A DNA stretch of 64,000 bases from Antedon bifida (lineage: Eukaryota > Echinodermata > Crinoidea > Comatulida > Antedonidae). The notes under the pieces are model-generated. The model saw nothing but the letters and a program-made list of their open reading frames with translations. It ran no database searches and was not told the DNA's origin. Shown one piece after another: positions 60,971-64,000 of this stretch. The stretch lies in assembly GCA_963402885.1 (NCBI GenBank), contig OY727096.1:27199820-27263819 (forward strand), in the 5' to 3' direction. The position numbers and the translations under genes were made by a program. Within the stretch, counting starts at the first letter, position 1, and each line of letters begins with the position of its first letter.

Positions 60971-63160
60971 TTAAGATGTTCTCTTTACCATCATCACGGT
61001 CTTCTTCAGACTGTAATCAGTAGTTTTCTTGTAATGCCACCAAATGATGCCTCTGTGTCGATTGCCTGAAGAAAGTCCTGGTGTGAGGTAAAGTCCATTC
61101 AGAGTTGAATGATAACAAGAGTTGTACCACCAAGCACCTTTGCAAATTGCAGCACAGTTCCCACCGTTCTTATCATTGTCTCTATCATAGGTGGAAAATT
61201 TCTGACCATTGTGGAATGCCAAAGAGTCACCTAAACAAACAAAACATGGACCCTCTTTAGTTTACATCATTATTTAATATTTAAAAAATCATTTTGTTTT
61301 CTATCTCTGGCTTACTCTGACATGCATTTATTTAGCTTAAATTTTGGTTGAAGATATACTAACCTATCGTTCCATTGTAACCACTTACTCTCAGAGTATA
61401 CTTTGACCACTCAGTACCAACGCGAAAGTGAGAATATCGTGCAAAACCTTTTACATCCAAGTGATCTGTGATCTCTACTAAGAGCTCAAAATCACCATTA
61501 GATGTTATACGGTTGATCTGTTCATTACCAAGCCAAAACTCTGAGTGTACGTTTCCAAAACCCTCTTTGTATCCTGCCCAATTACGGTAGAAGTTAACCA
61601 GTCCATCTTCCCTTCTTTGTATTACCTAGAATAATGGATAATATTTGAATATTAATTTTTTGCCTTTTTAAAAATTGACCCCTGAGTATTTACTATAGAA
61701 CATTCTGAGTCAAGCACCTGGAGATAGAAAGGTACTCCTTATGAAACAGTCTGAGTGTACTAAAATGTTCAAGTTAACTAGCGCCTTTGATTGTTTCTAT
61801 TCTGCATTGAATCAAGCACTGCACCCTTTGACTACATGACCTGGTTCAAGCTTTACAACCTACTATACTATTTCTTTCAACGTAATTCAAATTTAGTATG
61901 ATCTTTTTTTCAATACATTTGTATAAGCAATGGTAATGTTAAATGCCAGGTGCGGGCAAAACATTTCTATTGATCATACATTCCAATAATTATCGATCTA
62001 TAGTTTCCCCTATGTTTCACATTTTTTTGGATTTTATTTGTTGCACGAGCTTGTTGAAAATAAGCACTTCAGTGTGGGGGATAGTTCAAATTACACAGTA
62101 AAATCTCTATTCTTTTGTACACAAATAGAGAGGCATTTTTAAAAAACTATGAAAAATAAACGGTGTGGTAAAAAATCAGATGACTAAATATGGGTAATAT
62201 AACTTTTACGTTTCTGGTATTTTATATATTTTTGCCAAAATTTGTATTTGACCATTTTAAGGGAAATTAATGTTTTTACGTCTTTTTCTATTACAAATAT
62301 TTGATTTATGTATAATTAACCAGATATTATGTTTAAAATGTTGGATCTACTCTCTCTCCCCTGTTAATAGGTCTAGCTCTTAAATTTATGTAGTGTTGTT
62401 TTAGGAATTTGTGACAAACATAAAACCTGCAGTGTTGGTTGTACTCTCTTCGATATCTTTCAATAAATTGATGTTTCTATACTCACTGTCCATCCACCAT
62501 CTTCCCTCATGTCACAGTAAACATTAAACTCTGGTCTTCCATCTGTTGGCTGTATCACATATTCACCACTCAAAGCAGAAGGATCATGTTTTAAGATGTC
62601 ACTACAGTCCCGGTTAAAACATTTCACTAAAATTACATAACCGTAACAAATAACTGATAGCAAAAAATGCCAACCCAGGTATTTTGATCTTTAAAATGGT
62701 TTCAATAATTAATATTAATAATGAGTATGCCTCGTTGATAGCCTACTCTTTGAAACTGAGAACTGTAATCTGTTATTAATGTTATAGATTAGGCCTATTT
62801 AGACATTTCCTCAAGCTTAATTCAATCTAATTTAATTTTCATACATTTTTGTATCATCGATATTTAAAATACAGCAGCTATTGCTATCTAAAATAATTCA
62901 TATTCTTTTTATTTCCTGAACAGGCGTAGGGCCTATCTTTGTTTATCTTTATGTTATAGAAATCGATTCTCATTCTACAGTAGGTAGGTGGAGAGGCTGA
63001 AGACAATAGGCTATTTACAGTATAACTCATCCCTACCTAGCTTATTATTACACTTGCCTGGAAGGGTGCACATATCCTGATCCCCAGGTTCTTCTGTTGA
63101 GTTACAGGTAACTAACACTAGCAACATACAACCAAGTACTAAATCTCGGATATACATCAT
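60971..63160 (-). CDS. Secreted fibrinogen-related domain protein, four exons
   Basis: Exons on the minus strand are 63160-63052, 62626-62487, 61625-61364 and 61230-60971. Phases 1, 0 and 1 agree, giving 256 residues. Residues 1-20 form a signal peptide (MMYIRDLVLGCMLLVLVTCN), so the product is secreted. Residues 39-256 are one fibrinogen C-terminal domain: RDCSDIL (Cys44), VYCDM (Cys74), GGWTVIQRREDG, FYRNWAGYKEGFG, EFWLGNEQI, a calcium site YDRDNDKNGGNC (Asp186, Asp188, Cys196), CKGAWWYNSC (Cys209), LNG and the ending SLKKTVMMVKR. The C44-C74 and C196-C209 disulfides of the family are possible. There is almost no sequence before the domain (no collagen, coiled coil or EGF repeat), so it is a minimal FReD protein like many invertebrate lectin-like immune proteins. 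The ligand is unknown. The start is fixed by two adjacent ATGs just before the signal peptide. Confidence 0.95.
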
Positions 63161-63261
63161 ACTCTAGCACTAGAAGTTCATTCAGTACAATTGGCGTTGA
63201 TAATTGGTGTTTAGCTAAAATTAGAAAAGGGTATAGTCATACTATGAATTTTGTTCTACAG

Positions 63262-63427
63262 CTCTGTCTACACTATCAAACTAGTTTGTGTGTGTGTTAT
63301 ATGCCCAAATATGGTAGTGATATGCTTAAAAATGGTAGTGATATGACATCATCATGTCCATGTAGACCTATGGGCACATCACATTTTTTGTCACATAAAG
63401 TTTGATTGTGTAGACAGAGCAGAGCTT
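63262..63427. mobile_element. MITE family B copy just upstream of the FReD gene
   Basis: GCTCTGTCTACACTATCAAAC (21 bases; ends at AAC) on the left, two TGGTAGTGATATG words, TGACATCATCATGTCCATGT, and AAGTTTGATTGTGTAGACAG on the right. It lies about 100 bp beyond the FReD start codon, in its probable promoter. Confidence 0.85.
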
Positions 63428-64000
63428 AAGAACAACAAAAAACCTGATCAGTCAACAAGCCTATGAAGTCAATAAGTTACCAGCCTGCAGTAAAGAGTCA
63501 CTATAGCCTATAATTCTAGCCTATACATGAAAACACGCTTTAATTACATGGAACAAAATAAGTAAGAGAGTCACACTTCGTTATAGGTAGGCCTATCATA
63601 TTGTTGGGTTCATAGCAAGTCTTTTTCAAAACAACAAAACAAAAGTTTAAATTAAAATGGTGAAAAGACGGATAAAAAACAGCATTAACATTTGTCTTTC
63701 ACATTGTGAAGGTAGAAAACTGTTCAATTGGAGACTTTTATTCGTTCTCCAACATACAGTTTTCTATCTAAATCGATAATAGAAATGTAATACTTACTTT
63801 CAATGTTCTCTACTCGACAGCTAAATGATGAATCGTATGTCTCGTTTCTCACATAGTGCAATATTGAAGTAGGCCTACTTTTATAGAGATCGATTGGGAA
63901 AAAACCCATATGTTTTCTCATCAAATGCATTCAAATGATTGTTTATAATAGGATTTATCATGTAATCCGAATCAAGTTATTATGCTGAATAGTATTTGAA
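63428..64000. other. Right-hand edge, no supported gene
   Basis: AT-rich, with TAGGCCTA words at about 63590 and 63870. A 68-codon minus-strand frame (63724-63930) has no recognisable motif. I see nothing else. Confidence 0.4.

Noticed and set aside
63724..63930. 68-codon minus-strand frame possibly belonging to a gene beyond the right edge
   Set aside because: No recognisable motif or convincing splice sites within the visible sequence.

Overview
The window is AT-rich nuclear DNA from an animal, most likely a marine invertebrate deuterostome, and an echinoderm is my best guess. Supporting signs are split genes with canonical introns, a steryl-sulfatase-type arylsulfatase, a glutamate-cysteine ligase that lines up with the vertebrate enzyme along its whole length, a secreted fibrinogen-domain protein, an ALS2CR8/CARF-domain gene, and very dense miniature inverted-repeat elements and minisatellites. 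The species call is inference; the gene calls rest on translated motifs and on splice phases that I checked by hand.

Layout. 1-12190 is intergenic and built mostly from repeats. 12259-13278 (+) is an intronless class A GPCR of neuropeptide-receptor type. 13279-29498 is intergenic and contains a nested DNA transposon (18274-19606) and a roughly 3.6-kb minisatellite tract (20560-24190) with a 21-bp core unit. 29499-41518 (+) is a two-exon sulfatase whose 10.3-kb intron interrupts the formylglycine signature. 43580-44188 is the GC-richer promoter and leader of GCLC, with a CNC/Nrf2-type antioxidant response element. 44189-54132 (+) is the complete 15-exon GCLC gene, whose first intron is of the GC-AG type. 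56860-58979 (+) is an ALS2CR8/CARF-domain gene with an in-frame stop in its last exon. 59583-59999 is a decayed hAT transposase C-terminus. 60971-63160 (-) is a complete four-exon secreted fibrinogen-related protein.

The genes do not form an obvious pathway and are ordinary neighbours in a repeat-rich animal genome. The non-coding DNA is the more unusual part. Several short palindromic transposon families recur (called A to H here). The most striking are a foldback element that begins AAGCTTGGTTCCCACTAG (about 13 copies) and an element whose ends read CTCTGTCTACACTATC (7 copies or fragments). The palindrome TAGGCCTA is also scattered throughout. No prokaryotic features, rRNA, intact tRNA or CRISPR array were seen.
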